DNA of 64,000 bases from Mytilus californianus (taxonomy: Eukaryota > Mollusca > Bivalvia > Mytilida > Mytilidae). Under the pieces are notes generated by a model. The model worked only from the letters and a program-made list of their open reading frames with translations, searched no databases and was not told the DNA's origin. A program made the position numbers and the translations under genes. The stretch lies in assembly GCF_021869535.1 (NCBI RefSeq), contig NW_026262679.1, positions 84,565,143 to 84,629,142 of the forward strand. Direction: 5' to 3'. Shown piece by piece: positions 1-13,500 of this stretch (positions are counted from its first letter, which is position 1; each line of letters opens with the position of its first letter).

Positions 1-114
1 CATATTTGAGAGAAGCTGTATTTTTGTTTTCCCCATACGGGAAAAGACTCTAAGAGAGAATAGGTAGAAGTTATGTAAATTTTTATATTCTTTATAGGTA
101 TCTATTCATCATTA

Positions 115-400
115 ATGTGGAGCAGGATATGCTTACCCTTCCAAAGCACCTGATATCCCCCCGGTTTTTGGTGTGGTTCGTGTTACTCAGTCTTTAGTTT
201 TTCTATGTTGTGATTTGCATACTGTTTGTCTTTTAATCGTTTATATTCTTTGCCATGGCATTGCCAGTTTGTTTTGCGATATATGAGTTTGAATATCCCT
301 TTTGAATCTTCAGCTTCTCTTTTTAACGCCCCACGAATTATTTATTCATTTTTCCTTGGTTTTCAATTTCTTTTTATTGTGGCTTTTGTGATCAAGAAGG
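115..400 (+). repeat. Dispersed repeat family A, copy
   Basis: Shared blocks: CACCTGATATCCCCC, TTCGTGTTACTCAGTCTTTA, TTTGCCATGGCATTGCCAGT, then a Ser/Phe-coding tail. The same order recurs at 3370-3570, 7715-7900 and, inverted, 62185-62500. Confidence 0.75.
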
Positions 401-569
401 TACAGGACTTCGAACGCACCAAATGAATAGTGTTATTTTCATTATTTTCAACTCTAACAAAAATAAAAACACTAGACAAAATGAAATGAACACGAAGAGT
501 CAAATCTAAAGTATACAATCAAAATACAGAAAAAAATTATTGACATCACGAACGCCACTAAAAACTATG

Positions 570-2545
570 AATGAACCTAGGTGATCCAAAAGTTCCACTA
601 CGACACTGACCGTATTAATCCTGTACAAATACGCAAATGAGTCATATTACTAGTGAGTACGCACCATATCAAGAGGATGATAAAGTTAATTCTAGACATA
701 AATAATGTGCTATTTTGTTTGCTAAATGACATTTAAATTCTTATTTCTCAGTCTTTACAGAATTTTATGTCCTTTTTTAACACTTTACTTTATGTAATTT
801 GATCTTTGTCAACATTTCTCAATCTTAAACACAGACAGAGATCTCGGATGTCCAAGTTTTATAAAAAAAAAAACACTGCGCTTATTTTTAGTACACAAAG
901 AAACGTGTGAAAGAAATGTTAAAACCAGATGAATTCGCACAAAGTGTTCTTGAAAAGCGTGACAATATAATTAAGATAAAGTGACAACTTTGCGGTATAA
1001 ATCACACAATCATTTATTATTCCTTTGGCTACTTGTAAGTGCTTCGGCACTGATGGGATTTCTTATAAGCATTTATTGAATTTCAGTAAATTAATTTATA
1101 TATATTATTATCAGGCTAAAGTTACAATTCCGTCAGTCAAAGTTGATCATAGATGGATCTGGCATTTCTTAAGGTTTTTTATAGCTCCTTATTTTGGAGG
1201 AAAGAGGGGGTTTGAGGTTGGTTCGAGCGTTCCTGATGAAGGTAAGCTAGAAAAGAGCTTCGGAGGCACCAAAAAGTATTATTTCTATGTTTAAGCACTG
1301 GGTCGATACCGCTGCTGGTGGACTATAAGTCACCGCGGGTACCATTAGTCAGTGTTTCGGCACTGAAATAGTTTATAACGTACATGACGTGAATTGTCAG
1401 TTAATAAAGTTAGAAATTTTTATGAAACTAAAGTTCAAACTTTCTCAAAAAAGTTGAAACTTGGAAGGATTTTGCAGGACTTTGGTCAATTAGCTCTTTA
1501 GGTATTTAAACAAGACTGGCTTTCAAATTTTGCGGTTTTTATCTCTCCGAATAAAAGTTAATCCAGAAAGGCACTTCAAACGCACCAAATAACAATCGAT
1601 TTCACTGCTGGAGGGATGTTAGACCCCGCAGGAATCATTAGCTAAGTAGTCAGTGCTTGAACGTCGACACTGGCATACTTAAAAACAAACATGTCTTCCG
1701 TTCATGCACCCAGATGTTTTAAAAACTCCACTGGCAACACCGTCCGTGTTACTCCTGTTAAAAAAACGTGATGAGTCATATATCTAGTGATAACGCGTCA
1801 TAAAAAGCGAGTTATATGCACGAGATGTTTATTATCTTTTTTTTTATTCTGAAATAAAATTTATATTATGGATTCTCGAGTTTTACTGAATTAATCATTT
1901 CGCTATATAATACAAAGACAGAGATGTGATTGCCAAGATTTCTATAGACATTGTACTTATTTTAAGTACTCAACGACAATAATGGTTAAACCAAAGGAAT
2001 CCGCATGAAATGTTCAATCAAAAATGTGAAAAAGAACAGAATAATTGACATAAACAGACACATTTGTGGTATTAATCACACAGTCATTAAATTACTTTAT
2101 TTCCCAAGTTGTCAGGGTTTCGACACTGAATGTAGATATGATTTATAATATGCATTTATTGAATTGTCCGTTTAAGATTAATTAAGAAATTATTTTGAAA
2201 CTTGGGTTCCAACTCAATCTTGATCTTAGGTGGTTTAAGGCTTATGTATTCTCTTCAGATTCTTTTATGTCATTTTGCTTCTTGTATATATGTAGAATGC
2301 TGGCTTTCTTTTTTTTCGGGGGAGTGGGCGGGGGTAGTGCTCGATCGATACAACTGGTGGAAGATTCTTAGCCAGAAAAGTGCTTCGGAATCACCAAAGT
2401 TAAAGTATTATTTATATTTTGTAGCATAGGGTCGATATCGTTGCTGGTGAACTGTTAGTCCCCGGGAGTACAATTTGTCAATGTTTCGGCACCTAGTTAA
2501 TTTATTACATACATTTCTGTAATTTTATGTTCATAAAGGGCAGGG
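570..2545. repeat. Diverged tandem duplication, unit about 1.13 kb, containing family B repeat
   Basis: Unit 1 (570-1700) and unit 2 (1705-2545) align in order: GATGAGTCATAT/AATGAGTCATAT, ACACTGCGC/ACATTGTAC, GGTATAAATCACACAATCAT/GGTATTAATCACACAGTCAT, GGTCGATACCGCTGCTGGTG/GGTCGATATCGTTGCTGGTG. The offset stays near 1130 bp. The 89-codon and 75-codon open frames here are repeat-derived. Nothing coding is supported. Confidence 0.75.
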
Positions 2546-4779
2546 TACGATAAGGATATATACAGTTTTTTTTCGTCATATATATTTCCAATAAAACTAC
2601 GTTTAAAAAAAACTTGTGAGGTCAATTCTGGCTGGAATTTAAGCAACTTGGTACCAATAGAAACAAAATTGTCATAGGTTTATTTGCTTATTTGGTTATA
2701 ATTTTGCAATGAGAAGCGTTTTCCCCTTCTGATGATATAAACACAAATATTATTTTTGTCAGGATATTTGCTATATAGTTCAAGCAAATTGAATTGTAAA
2801 ACAAAATACAATTATACATGATAACATCAGGATAAAAAAAAATCAAAAGAAGACAAAGTTTTGACCAAATAGACAAATACACTAGAAACGATTTTTTTTT
2901 CAACTCATAGCTTGTTAAAATAAAAGCAATAATAAATCACAATATTTTAAAGCCTAGCTATAATTCATTTACGCTATCTGAAACTACGTTTATATTATTT
3001 CTTCAATCATCAACAACAATTTGTTCAACATCCGAGGAATCAACACCTGGTCACGCAATAGGGAGACACGACTAATAACAACAATGAAGGTAAAATGAGT
3101 GTTAGACAAAAAATAGCTTATCAACACTACAGAGATCAAAGTCGAACAGCTAACATATATAATAATTACATTTAATATTAGAAACTACTTTGATATAGAT
3201 TAGCCCTCCAAAATTGGAAAATAGCAAACCAGTCTTCGAGAATAACAGAATAAAAAAAAAAACCAAGATGGAAGCTGCTACAATTTGTGAACTATTTAAA
3301 ATACAACAGTTCAAAGGTAATTGCAACCTCCAACCTTAATAAAACTTAATTTCGCACCCCATTATGACGGATGCTACAAGTAGAACAGGATCTGCTTGAC
3401 ATCTCGGAGCACCTGAGATCCCCCAGCCGGTTTTTGCTGGGTTTATAGTTTTTCAGTTTCTACTTTCTAGTATTTTGTGGACTTGTTTGTCTTTTGTCGT
3501 TTTTGTTTTACCATGGCGTTGTCAGTTTACCTCAAGATCTTTGAGTTTTCAACTATATATATATTAAAGCTTCTTTTCAACTATAAAACATATGGACATT
3601 TGTTAAAACACAAAATTACTTAATCCATATTAACTATTCTTTCTCCAGAAAGTGCTAGTATTACTCTTACAATTAGGAAAATCAATTTAAAGAAAGCCTT
3701 CTGAGTCGTTGATTGCCGATCACTTAGTTATCTTGTGATACTGCTATTTTATAAAGTTCCTTCAAATTCAATATAAAAAATCATTATTTATAACTCTTCT
3801 CATCAGGGTTAAGTGCATGCATTTCTTGGTTTACACATAGCAATAATAATTTACTCTACGAATCATGATCTCACTCAGCTGCCGGCATTAGTTTGTTTAT
3901 AAATGACAGGGCCATATGTACGAGTCAGCATGACAAAATATATCATGTCCAAAGAAAAGTTTTTATTGAAAGCGTCGACAAGTCCGTATTATAAACGGCT
4001 ATAAATAAACTATGAATTTCAAAGTATCAAATGTATATATATATATATATAAAATGACAACGTATTGTTACACGGCACATACCGTTTTATTAGTATATAT
4101 TTTTGACAAATAAACATAAAATAACAATTTAGAAATGTGTTGCGCCCAAAGTGCTTTTCTGAATTTGATATCAGGCCACACAATTGTTTACAGATTTTGA
4201 GAAACAGATAAGGAGAGAAACAACATGTATTTTCCATCTTCCAGAAGTCAAATTTTCTCAATCATTGCTGTTTTTTTCTCCGAGGACAAAATTTTTAAAA
4301 GTCAAAACTAAACTCTACTAGGGAAAAAAGTAAAACACAATGAAGGAAATAACAAAATATATTCAGGCCACAGTATTGCAAAACCATATAAATTTTTTAT
4401 TGTATTAAAGAGTGTGAATATAGTCCCCAATGGCATCCATTATTTGCACAAGGCATACATTAAGAGAACCAGTATAAAAAAATAACTGTTTCAATATGTT
4501 GGCAGTCGAGGGCTGATCCAGCAACTCCATTTCCCGTGATTCGTGAGGATCATAGGTCAAACAAAAAGAGACATAAGATCGATGTCTAAAGGCAAGATAA
4601 AGGCAACAGTAGTATACCGCTGTTCAAAATTCAAAAATCGATTGAGAAAAAAACAAATCCGGGTTAACTATCTTCTTTAAAATGTCTGTAATATTTGTTG
4701 CGTTCTCGCACACACTTCGTATGATTTTTGTAGCTTAGAATGAAGAAAGCATCAATTTGCACGAATTTTATGAATTGCT
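2546..4779. other. Downstream flank of PARP gene, no gene seen
   Basis: AT-rich DNA with a family A copy (3370-3570) and a short TA run at 4032-4050. The small open frames have no recognisable content. Confidence 0.4.
3370..3570 (+). repeat. Dispersed repeat family A, copy
   Basis: Contains GGAGCACCTGAGATCCCCC, CGGTTTTTGCTGGG and ACCATGGCGTTGTCAGTTTA in the same order as 115-400. Confidence 0.75.
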
Positions 4780-5998
4780 TTTAAGCTCACCTGGCCCAAA
4801 GGGCCAAGTGAGCTTTTCATATCACTTGGCGTCCGTTGTCCGTCGTCTGTCGTCGTCGTCCGTTAATTTTACAAAAATCTTCTCCTCTGAAACTACTGAG
4901 CCAAATTTAACGCACTTGGCCACAATCATCATAAGGGTATCTAGTTTTAAAAAATGTGTCCAATACCCGGCCTGCCAACCAAGATGGCTGACATTACTAA
5001 AAATAGAACATAGGGGTAAAATGCAAGTTTTGTCTATTACTTTGAAAACCGTAATAAATAGAGAAAATCTGAAACGAGCAGAATAATTGTTCAGAATGTT
5101 GAGCTCTACCAATTGTCCATATACGGCAAAACTGTTAGACGACTTCTTATAGGAGTTATTGGCCTTAAATGACAAATTTTACCATTTTTTTTCCTTTATT
5201 TTTGCCTATTATCTTGAAAAATATAACAGATAGAGAGAAACTTTAAATTGCAAAAATAATCAGCGAGACAAGTTCTACAAATAAGTCCAATGGTCAAAAT
5301 CGTCAGTCGACTCTTATCAGAGTAATTGTCCTTTGATGACGATTTTTACCAAATTTTTTGCGTTTTTGCCTTATATCTTAAAAACTATAATAGATAGATA
5401 GAAACTTGCAAAAAGGATCAGCAAGACAATTTCTACATTTAGGACCACATGGAGGAAATTTTCCGACAATTCCTTATCGGAGTTATTGCACTTTAATGAC
5501 GATTTTTACATTTTTTTTGCTTTTTGCCTTATATGATAAAAATTATAATAGATAAATACATGAATAGAAACTGTAAATAACAAAAATGATCAGCAAGGCA
5601 AGATCTACTTACAAGTCAAATTTTGCCGGTATAGTTAGTAGACTCTGACTCTTTATAGGAGTGATTGCATTTAAATGAGGATTCTTTTACCCTCTTTTGT
5701 GTTTTGAGCAAACACTAAAGAAGATAGAGAGAAACTAAACAGACTAAAAAGTAAAATAACTGTCATATTCCTAACTTGGTACAGGCATTTCCTTATGTAG
5801 AAAATGGTGGATTAAACCTGGTTATATAGCTAGCTAAACCTCTTCCTTGTATAACAGTTATATAGCATTGCAAATGATCAGCGGTACAAGATCAACAAAA
5901 CAGAGATTTTTGTCATTAATTCTATTCTCGTCTAGAATGTTGGAGAGTGTCCTTTGTTGAATATGCACTTGACCAAGGTGAGCGAAACAGGCTCTTCC
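4780..5998 (-). mobile_element. Satellite-bearing element with CTCACCTGG inverted ends
   Basis: The left end GCTCACCTGGCCCAAAGGGC and right end CCAAGGTGAGC are inverted. Inside are four to five diverged units of about 150-190 bp built on ATTTTTGCCT, AACTATAATAGATAGATAG, GATCAGCAAGACAA and GGAGTTATTG. Compared with 16430-17465 it is inverted: CCTGCCAACCAAGATGGCTG here faces CATGTCGGCTATCTTGGTTG there. The 109- and 117-residue open frames are within the repeat. Confidence 0.75.
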
Positions 5999-5999
5999 G

Positions 6000-6470
6000 A
6001 TTCTCTAGTTTTATTTACTAGCATTGGGTCGATACCGCTGCTGGTGGAATGTAAGTCCTTGAGGGTATCATAAGCTTAGTAATTAGTGCTATTTAAAAAT
6101 TCCCCGTTGATACATTAATAAGAAACTTAGGTTCCAACTCCCTAAGGCAAAGTTGACCTGATATAAGTTTTTTTCTATTATTTGTATGCCCTTTTGGTTA
6201 TATATCTCCTGACGTTTCTACTTATTTATACATTTCTGCAGCCGGTCGTACGAACGTGTCATTAGGCTAATGAGTCATTAAGTCTTCATTAGCTTAATGC
6301 ATCATAAAGGCTTAATGAAGACTTAATGACCCATTAGGCTAATGCAACGTTCGTACAACCGGCTGCTGGCTTTCAACTGTTTAGCTTTCAGCATTAACGT
6401 TCCTGATGAAAGTATATCCAGCACAAGCGCTTCGGACGAACAGAATTTATAGTGTTATTGTTATTGTCAT
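6000..6470 (+). repeat. Dispersed repeat family B copy, split by a palindromic insertion
   Basis: GGTCGATACCGCTGCTGGTG, GTTCCAACTCCCTAAGG with AAAGTTGACC, then CTGGCTTTCAA, GTTCCTGATGAAAG and GCGCTTCGGACG. These are the shared blocks of family B at 1.3, 2.4, 27.6 and 39.7 kb. The palindrome at 6238-6366 interrupts it. Confidence 0.75.
6238..6366. mobile_element. 129-bp foldback (hairpin) insertion
   Basis: Outer arms GCAGCCGGTCGTACGAACG and CGTTCGTACAACCGGCTGC are complementary with one mismatch. Inner arms share GTCATTAAGTCTTCATTA with its complement near 6315. About 55-bp arms leave a small loop. It sits inside a family B copy, so it is a secondary insertion, probably a MITE. Confidence 0.8.
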
Positions 6471-7279
6471 TCATTCGCATTCTTCATAGTAGTCATTCAA
6501 TTAAAAAAGACAGACATGTGTACAAAACCGACTTTCATGACAAAGTAAGCATTTAATCATGACGCAGAAATAGAAAATTCTTATTCTTTTCGCCCCTTTT
6601 CAATAAATTATGTTTGTGATATTTGCATTCAAAAGGTAAATGACAGGGGAATACCAGTTGTGTATCGTATATTCAGTTTCATGAATATATTGAACAGATA
6701 AACAAGAAGTGTAAATGAAGGCTACATGACACGAAGATAATATTTATTGTACAAACTTAAACAAAATCCTTTCTAGATTTTGTCTTATAAATCCCTTATT
6801 TTCACTTAGTTAACTAATAATAGTAGAGTACGTGTAAAGTTAATTAATAAGTACACGAAAAACTTACATACTTAGCGGACGATAAATGGAATCAATTGCA
6901 AGTTCTTACGTTGTAACCTTTGCAGCGAATTGATGCTCAATTTTCGAAAAATCTGAATACGAAAATGATTTTGATAGAGAAGTTAATAATAACTGTTGGA
7001 TCTTTAGTAAAATACAAGAAAAATACAAGAACGTTTTACAACCGAACAAAAAAGAAACATACATGACACTCATGTGACATGAACACTTATTAAAATAACA
7101 TGTATTTCATCTTCCTTTTTGCTTTTTGGTAGATTTGTAAAAATTGTACACTAATTATAACAGTATTACGTGTACATTGTTTAAGTGTCGAGTAGATAAC
7201 AGATAATAACATTGTTAGAAAGCAGTCAAAAAATCACGATCATGCTACAATGTCACAATCGCGCTTCTGTTTCCCGCTT
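6471..7279. other. Probable 3' flank/UTR of the PARP gene
   Basis: Immediately downstream of the stop codon on the minus strand. A minus-strand AATAAA lies near 6740 besides the one overlapping the stop. There is no repeat family or open frame of interest. Confidence 0.35.
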
Positions 7280-7557
7280 TTATTTTCTTTTATACGTGAT
7301 AATGTATTCTGGGTAGCACTGACTACTGTTATAAACAATAAACTCTCTGAAGTTCCACTGTCCATCAACAACTACGGAATCAAAGAATCCCTGCCCTCTG
7401 GGATTATGTGACGAATCACAACATTTATCTTTCTTGCAGGTTTTGCACGGTGGTCTTTGGAACGATTTTGGCTGGTCCGTAACATAAATCTCTCCAAGAA
7501 GCATTCTTGTGAGTATCATTTTTTTTGGTGATCTCTTATCTCGCTGATCTCTGGGAT
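7280..7557 (-). CDS. macro-PARP gene exon 7: catalytic Glu, C-terminus
   Basis: Codes residues 486-577 and the TAA stop. The acceptor GAATTTTCTAG leads into ATCCCAGAG, and the first codon is completed by exon 6's last base (Asp486). MLLGEIYVTDQP is the beta strand after the donor loop. CKTCKKDKCCDSSHN is a lineage-type Cys insertion. FREFIVYNSSQCYPEYIITY is the family C-terminal signature with catalytic Glu557. An AATAAA overlaps the stop codon; whether it is a polyadenylation signal is unclear. A decayed paralogue of this exon lies at 45640-45839. Confidence 0.93.
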
Positions 7558-10500
7558 CTAGAAAATTCAAAGTAAAAATTACTTCTGCAACTTCAGGCTA
7601 ATGTAGTGAAAGCATTTACTCTTGAACCATACAAATCATAGTTCAAGAAAAGAAACTTACCGACTTCTTTAATTAAATCTCTAACACGCTAGAAGGAATT
7701 CAAAGCATTGTTTTGTACACCGCGGTTTTTGGTGGGGTTCGTGTTGCTCAGTCTTTAGCTATCTGTGTTGTGCTTTGTGAACTGTAATTTGTCTTTTGGT
7801 CTTTTTTTTTGCCATGGCGTTGTCAGTTTATTTTCGTCTTATAAGTTTGAATTTCTGTTTGGTATCATTCGCCTCTCTTTTATTGATGTTTTCAAAAATT
7901 CATTTTGTTAACTTTAAAAGGATTTCAATTAAAGAATGAGACAAACATGTACCCAGTAATTTCCGCATTCTTAAATTGCACATTATCATCGTTAGATAAC
8001 GGACAACAGCATGGCATCTAAATGAAGAAATAGCTGTTTTGTAAAAAAAAAAGGTGCAATATACCATCAACAACTATGGTAAAAGAGAAATTTGAAATAT
8101 GATTTAAGAGGACAATACACGAACAGAACAAATAAAAATCTGCAAAATATTTGTGAATAACGGGAATAATTTTTTTTCTTAATTGAAATGAACGGTAAAT
8201 TTTTAAATCTCTTTGTGGCATGGTTTTCAATGCAATGAAGAAAAAGATATGTTGACTTTGTTAAAGGGTCTATTTTAATGTTTTATTTATATTTTGTGCT
8301 TTTGATAATTATTTATTGAATTAACTGATTACCTGTTTGGGGTCTGGGCGTAAAAAAAGTTTTAAACAAACCAAGGAGTTTGATTTATGCAAATCAAGTT
8401 CCGGTTCAAAACTATATTGTACCATTATTAGTAGTAATCAGGAAGTAGAAGCTTATTTTTTTTCGTGATCAGATTTGACAACCTTTTGTTTGATCTATAT
8501 CATATTTCTGCTTAGAGTTGAGACATTTATTTTTAATCCCACATTACATTCTATAACCGCATTAATTTAATGTTTCATTATCCTACTTCAAAACGTGTTT
8601 GAAAAGCTTTATATTTATTGATTTCTGATGCAGATAGTCATGATCGTTCGAACTTTCTTTTTATTGTTGGCGGGAGGAACGACTACTTTCGTCATGTGAT
8701 TTCAGAGAAATGTTTTGTGACGAATCGTTTTATAACCTTAGTTATGGATGGAAATAGAAAACGATACCTTACAAAATTCCACAAGGAATTGAAAAACATA
8801 AAATTATGTGTCACACATTAAAGGAACAAAGGTCAAAACCCGCTCAGAAATCAAAAATAGAAGATTTAGGATCTAAGTACGACACAATATGTCAATGAAA
8901 CTTAAGGTCAATCTGAATAGTGCATATGCGTAAAATATATTATATTCTACTTAAAATATTTTTGCAAGGAAACGTCTGATGGAAAAATAAAGTTTTGTCA
9001 ATAATGTATATAATTAAATGAAAGCAAAGAAAACATTACAAACAATTTTAAAATACGTCCAGTAATTCAAAGACCTGTAACCACCGAATTTCTAAGATTA
9101 TTTTTGGACATAATACCAAGATCCTTTACCAAGCATGTTGAATTGCCGTTAGTAATCAAATATTGAAGGCGTTTTACTTTCGTCAGGTTTTGAAAACCTT
9201 TTGTTAGATTCATATCTGTTATTGCTGAATTTTGAAATACTTGCATTAGAAATTATAATTCCTCCCCATCCCCCACTAACCCCCCCCCCCCCCCCCCCCT
9301 CCCCCTCCCTCATATTTCATTTTATAATTTGAAAGACATTTTGGAATGTTATTTACATTTCAGCTTGAATTAATGCAGATTTAAATCTTCTATGTATCTT
9401 TCAGGTTGAAGAAGGTTAAAAACATATTAAATTGGCTTTTCAGTGATTTATCAAACCATATACTAATATAGACTATAGTGGTAAATATTCTTCAGAAAGC
9501 TTAGTTCGTTTACTCTAAGCGCATTTCGGTAAAATAAAATTGAAATTTCAGTCGTTTCAAACTTTGAACTGCAGTGAAACAAAAATAAATTCATCGAACA
9601 CAGAAAAACACAAAGGACAACTGTTCATCTTTATCATTCCACTGATTGAGATAAGAAAACCAAAACCAAAAAACAAAAGGCTCTTAAGAGCGTGTGTCAC
9701 TCACCTAGATATATGTGCATTAAAAACATTATAGACTAGAATATAATTCATGACTAAAATTTCTTTTTTTTTGCTGATCATTTTTGTTGTTGACAGTTTC
9801 TCTCTTCTACAGTTTTTGCCGAAAATGCAAAAATGGATTAACAAACTTCCCATTAAGGACAATAACTCATATAAGGAGTGAACCGACAATTTCAGCTATG
9901 TGACTTATTTGTAGATTTTGTTTTGCCAATCATTTTTGCTTTTTAAAGTTTCTCTTAAGCTACAATAGTATTTTGCCCAAAACACAAAAACCAATGGTAA
10001 AAAATCTCATTTGAGGCAATAACTCTTATAAGGAGTTGACTGCAATTTCGGCTATGCTGAATATTTAAGAGATCTTGTCTTTTTGCTGTTTAAAGTTTCT
10101 CTATAATATCTTATTTATATAGAATTATCAAGGTAATAGACAAAATTGAAAACACTTGATCATTTAAGGGCAATAACTCCTTAAAGAAATCTACTCATGA
10201 TTTCGACTATATATAAATAAGAAGATGTGGTATGAGTGCCAATGAGACAACTCTCCATCCAAGTCACAATGTATAAAAAGTAAACAATTACAGGTCAAAG
10301 TACGGCCTTCAACACGGAACCTGGGTTCACACCGAACAGCAAGCTATAAAGGGCCCCAAAATGACTAGTGTAAAACAATTCAAACAGGAAAACCAACGGT
10401 CTAATCTATATAAAAAACGAGAAACGAGAAACACTTATGAACCACACCAACAAACGACAACCACTGAACATCAGGCTCCTGAATTAGGACAGGTGCATAC

Positions 10501-13500
10501 AAATGCAGCAGGTTTAAACGTTTTAACAGGCGCCAATCTTCACCCTTACCTAAGATAGTAGTGTAACATTACAACATAAAACGACACACTATAAAATATC
10601 AATTGAAATGGCTGAACTCGATCAAAAAGACATATAAACATGTTGACTTATAAGTAGATCTTTTCTTGTTGATAAGTTTTGCTTTTAAAATTTCTTTTTA
10701 TCTATTACTATATATTATAGTTCTGAAGATAATAGGCATAAACGCAAACGATTGGTAAAAATCTCCATTTAAGGGCAACAATAAACTAAAAGTAGTTCAC
10801 TGAAAATTTCGACTATGTTGATTTTTTGTAGATAATGTTTTACCGATAATTTTTGCTGAAGAAAGTTTTTCACTAGTTTTTATACTTTTCAAGATAATGG
10901 ACAAATCAAAAACAATTGGTAAAAATGGTCATTTTTTAACGAGATACAAGTACCCCGAGGATAATTGTGGTCAAATTCAGTTCAATCTAGCCCTGTATTT
11001 TCAGAGAATATTTTTATAAAAGTTAACCGGTAACGGACGACGACAGACGATGGACACTAACTGAAAGAAAAAACTTACACTAAAGGATCAGGTGAACTAA
11101 AAAGGAGGGTAAGGTACTTGAACGCTATTCACCACATCACATGTTATAATGCTAGTCCAAAGTCAGATATCTCGAAGACTGCAAATTCGCTTCACCAGTA
11201 AAACACGAATATCAGTCGATTTATACGGTTATAACCGGTTTCACTTTTTATCAACTTATTGTTATAGGTTTTTCTCATTGATACTGAATTTGTTTCGAAA
11301 CAGTACATTCATTTTGCCTCTAGCATTTACAAGGTTATACATGTGTTTTCCGACACTACAGAACCTTGCACAAATAGTCCATGTTTTTTATTGGGAAACT
11401 TTTTGTGTAAAACAAGGATCCGAAGCCAACATAACATTTATTTTATTACCAACGAGTTGGTATAACTGCTGGGAGACTAACTGTTCCCTAGTTTAGTTGC
11501 CAGGGATTTTTTTCTTATTGATTATTATGATATATGTATTTGTATTTTTCAATAACAAAACATTACATTTGATGATAAAAGAGAACCATATACAAATATT
11601 TCGACATAGAAAGGTCAAGTGAACTTTCTTTAAATTTAATTCAACCACATTTTTATCTAGAACTGTCGAATAACATAAGGTGTATAAAAGAACGTACAAT
11701 GAAAATCAATACAAGAAAAGAACTTACTAAAATTAACTCTGGAATGTCTACTTTAAGATGAAGAACAGCAATAAAAGCTATGTTTCTTTGCTATGGGTAT
11801 TATTAAGTACGAGATTTTGTGTCATTAATTTATTATACACCACACCCCTTGTTTTCCATAATGTATAATAAATAAAAGAACAGAGTTCTAATGTCCCCCG
11901 CGTTGCACGTACATATTTTATCTGTCCAAGGACAATAACGTTTTGTTCTTTAAAACTTTTAAAAATATCTTAACGAAATTAAGGGTGAATGCACCAACAT
12001 TGCAATTTTCCATATAATCAATATTTTCAAAAGACATATAACTCTTCTTAAAATAGTTGATCAGCACTGATTTTCGAACTTGTCCGAAAATTGCTAATAT
12101 AAACCTGTGATTTAGGTTCGATAAAAATCTACTAGAATTGTACACGTAAGAGAGCTTACAATTTAAGACCTGTGGAACGGACGTCCGGTATTTCTATATC
12201 CTCCATCCAAAGACTATGTGATCAACTTTCCAAATGACCGAGGATTTGTTAAGAAAGTAAGGAAATATCTTTTGAACTTGACATAATAACAATATTGAAA
12301 TCTGACCTAGAACTTGACCTAAATTGATATTTTCCTCTTATTTATTTTCATAATCAGATTTATTAGTGATTGTCCTAAATATAAGAAGGTTATCCTTTAT
12401 AATTGGCTTAAATGGTGTTTGATGAGGAAATAGAATATATCTGTAAAAGTTGTCCTATATACTTTATAGTTTATATGACAGATGATACAGCCTAATGACA
12501 GGATTAACATACAATAATGTAAAGCTTGGCTTTTAATTATTATCTGTTTTCAATTACTGGAGAAAAAATAATTAACATTTATCAAGCATACATTTTTGCA
12601 CATTGTAGAAATTATTTTCATACTATGGTTCTTTTTTTTAAAATTAGCAAGAAAAATTGATATTTGGCAGCATTATTGACGTGCACTTCTGTAACGATTT
12701 TGGGTTCTAATTTCTTTTTACCGTTTTGTTTTTAGACAAAGTATTTTGCAAGTTTTTAATTCCAATATTTTATGTATAGCATGAAATAAGTATTTATATA
12801 TGTTAAATGAGCATATGTGTTTCTTGTGTTTTTGTTTGATTTTACGTGTGTGGTGAAAATGGGAAACTAGAAGATAGCAATAATAACTATAATTATCTTT
12901 ATGGATTAAGGGGCACAACTTTTGGTATAAGATGAATGGTTTGTTCCTGATGAAAACCGTTCTATTGATTTGGAATAATTTGAGAGTTCTAAAGATGTTA
13001 TGATTACACAGTCTTCAGCAGCGTAACAATAGGTGGAAAAGGGGAGGGGTCATGGAAATGTTCAGGTTATTTCAGCAACGCAGGATTACTGTATTTTGAC
13101 CTTTTATGTCCTTCCATATTTAAGTTTTTTCTGCACATACTGTTCAACTCATTCTTCACGTTGGCCTGCTGCCATAATTTTATCAATGCCTTGCCAATTT
13201 GTTCGGGAAGATATTTTTAAGTGACTAATGAGTATGATGATGGTTTCGAGTCTAAAGCGGGGTTATTAAAAGAATGACACTTTAATATTCGGGGTGTGGT
13301 GTGGAAATTAATATTCTGGCCTGGTCATCACTGGAAAACATAACCTTGCACAAGACAGGATGAAAATGAATATTAAGTCGTAGAGTTTAGTTTAAGTGTT
13401 GCGAACACCAACACCGCACCGACTTAAGCTCAATGTTAACATGGCCTAAGTCACATGTCGATGAATTAAGGTGAAAGTATTAATTTCTAATTTGAAAACA

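Noticed and set aside
4757..5175. Overlapping 109- and 117-residue frames on opposite strands
   Set aside because: Both sit in the inverted-end satellite element, with low-complexity Val/Ser stretches from GTC repeats.
10361..10558. 65-residue protein-coding gene
   Set aside because: It lies wholly inside dispersed repeat family D, whose inverted copy at 61.7-62.0 kb does not keep the frame open.
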